Source of the DNA: Bacillota bacterium
GTDB taxonomy: Bacteria; Armatimonadota; Hebobacteria; Hebobacterales; Hebobacteraceae
Reading direction: 5' to 3'
DNA length: 5,756 nt
Assembly: GCA_030668755.1 (NCBI GenBank)
Contig: DAOVEW010000099.1
Coordinates: forward strand, 1-5,756
In this document: in pieces, positions 5,320 to 5,756 of the stretch
Position numbering within the stretch: position 1 is the stretch's first letter
How the letters are laid out: each line of letters starts with the position of its first letter
Made by a program: the position numbers and the translations under genes
Notes under the pieces: model-generated
Seen by the model: only the letters and a program-made list of their open reading frames with translations
Database searches by the model: none
What the model was told of the DNA's origin: nothing

Positions 5320-5756
5320 CTACCCCTCCGGCGGGCCTGCGGCGGCCCGCTGTGTTGAGTGATCCCCCGCTGCAGTTATGTCTGCACCCAGCGAACGCAG
5401 CTTGCTCTCGAAGTTCTCATAGCCGCGAGCAACGAAGCGGCGGCCGGAGACGACGCTCTCTCCGTCGGCCGAGAGGGCGGCGATGACCAGTGCCGCCCCA
5501 TCTCTTATGTTGTGGGCCTGCACCTGGGCGCTGCGCAGCCTTGGCACGCCCGTTATGAGGGCCTCGCGCGAGCCCGCAAGCGTGATGTCCGCGCCCATGC
5601 TCGCCATCTGGTCCACATACTGGAGCCGGTCGTCGAACACGCTCTCCTTTATCGTGCTTGTCCCCTCGGCGACGGCGAGCACGGCCGCCATCGGCGGCTG
5701 GAGATCGGTGGAGAAGGAGGGAAATGGGTCAGTCACTATCTCTACGCCTCGGGGCC
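5320..5756 (-). CDS. murA: UDP-N-acetylglucosamine 1-carboxyvinyltransferase, C-terminal part (runs off the window)
   Basis: MurA transfers enolpyruvate from phosphoenolpyruvate to UDP-GlcNAc, the first committed cytoplasmic step of peptidoglycan synthesis. Only the last 144 residues are in the window; the frame is open across the right edge, so the gene is partial here. The fragment carries the family's DPFPSFSTDLQ block, whose Asp17 (fragment numbering) matches the catalytic aspartate of E. coli MurA (Asp305). Arg43 (FDDR), Arg84 (HNIR) and Arg110 (ARGYE) match conserved substrate-binding arginines. The catalytic loop cysteine lies outside the window. A GTG at 5734-5736 is not the start, because the preceding codons (PRGVEI) continue the protein and the block is internal in the family. 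It is followed after three bases by mreB. The last dozen residues (rich in Ala, Gly and Pro) are an unconserved tail. Confidence 0.95.
   Translation of the reverse strand, partial: PRGVEIVTDPFPSFSTDLQPPMAAVLAVAEGTSTIKESVFDDRLQYVDQMASMGADITLAGSREALITGVPRLRSAQVQAHNIRDGAALVIAALSADGESVVSGRRFVARGYENFESKLRSLGADITAAGDHSTQRAAAGPPEG

Overview
The window is a stretch of GC-rich bacterial chromosome made mostly of housekeeping genes. No phage, transposase, CRISPR, tRNA or rRNA signature is visible. It reads as a free-living, rod-forming bacterium with a peptidoglycan wall, because it carries MurA, MreB, a type I signal peptidase and a secreted M48 protease. The phylum cannot be fixed from sequence alone. 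The rplS-lepB-rnhB order, the murA-mreB linkage and the intergenic repeats suggest a deep-branching lineage such as Armatimonadota or a relative, but this is a low-confidence inference.

Layout, left to right. Positions 1-48 hold one copy of a short intergenic repeat that overlaps the end of rnhB. Positions 46-1917, minus strand, hold the operon rplS (L19) - lepB (signal peptidase I) - rnhB (RNase HII). rplS and lepB are separated by one base. The operon has a recognisable extended -10 promoter and a leader hairpin shaped like an intrinsic terminator just before the rplS ribosome binding site. Positions 1918-2242 have no gene but hold that leader, the promoter, a cluster of inverted repeats (2087-2140) and a second copy of the repeat (2155-2207). 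Positions 2243-2854, minus strand, encode a 203-residue protein that I do not recognise. Positions 2855-3046 are a divergent promoter region.

Positions 3047-4219, plus strand, encode a secreted M48-type zinc metalloprotease with an extra C-terminal module. It converges on a minus-strand pair, murA (3' part only, running off the right edge) followed by mreB (4282-5316), with three bases between them. A 62-base convergent gap with a hairpin separates mreB from the protease.

Functionally, murA and mreB couple peptidoglycan precursor synthesis to the cytoskeleton that places wall growth. LepB would remove signal peptides from exported proteins, including the M48 protease next door, which probably acts in envelope protein quality control. 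L19 and RNase HII are ribosome and genome-maintenance functions. The least conventional parts are the two repeat copies sitting at the 3' ends of two minus-strand genes with a compensatory base-pair change, the attenuator-like rplS leader, the orphan gene, and the C-terminal module of the protease.
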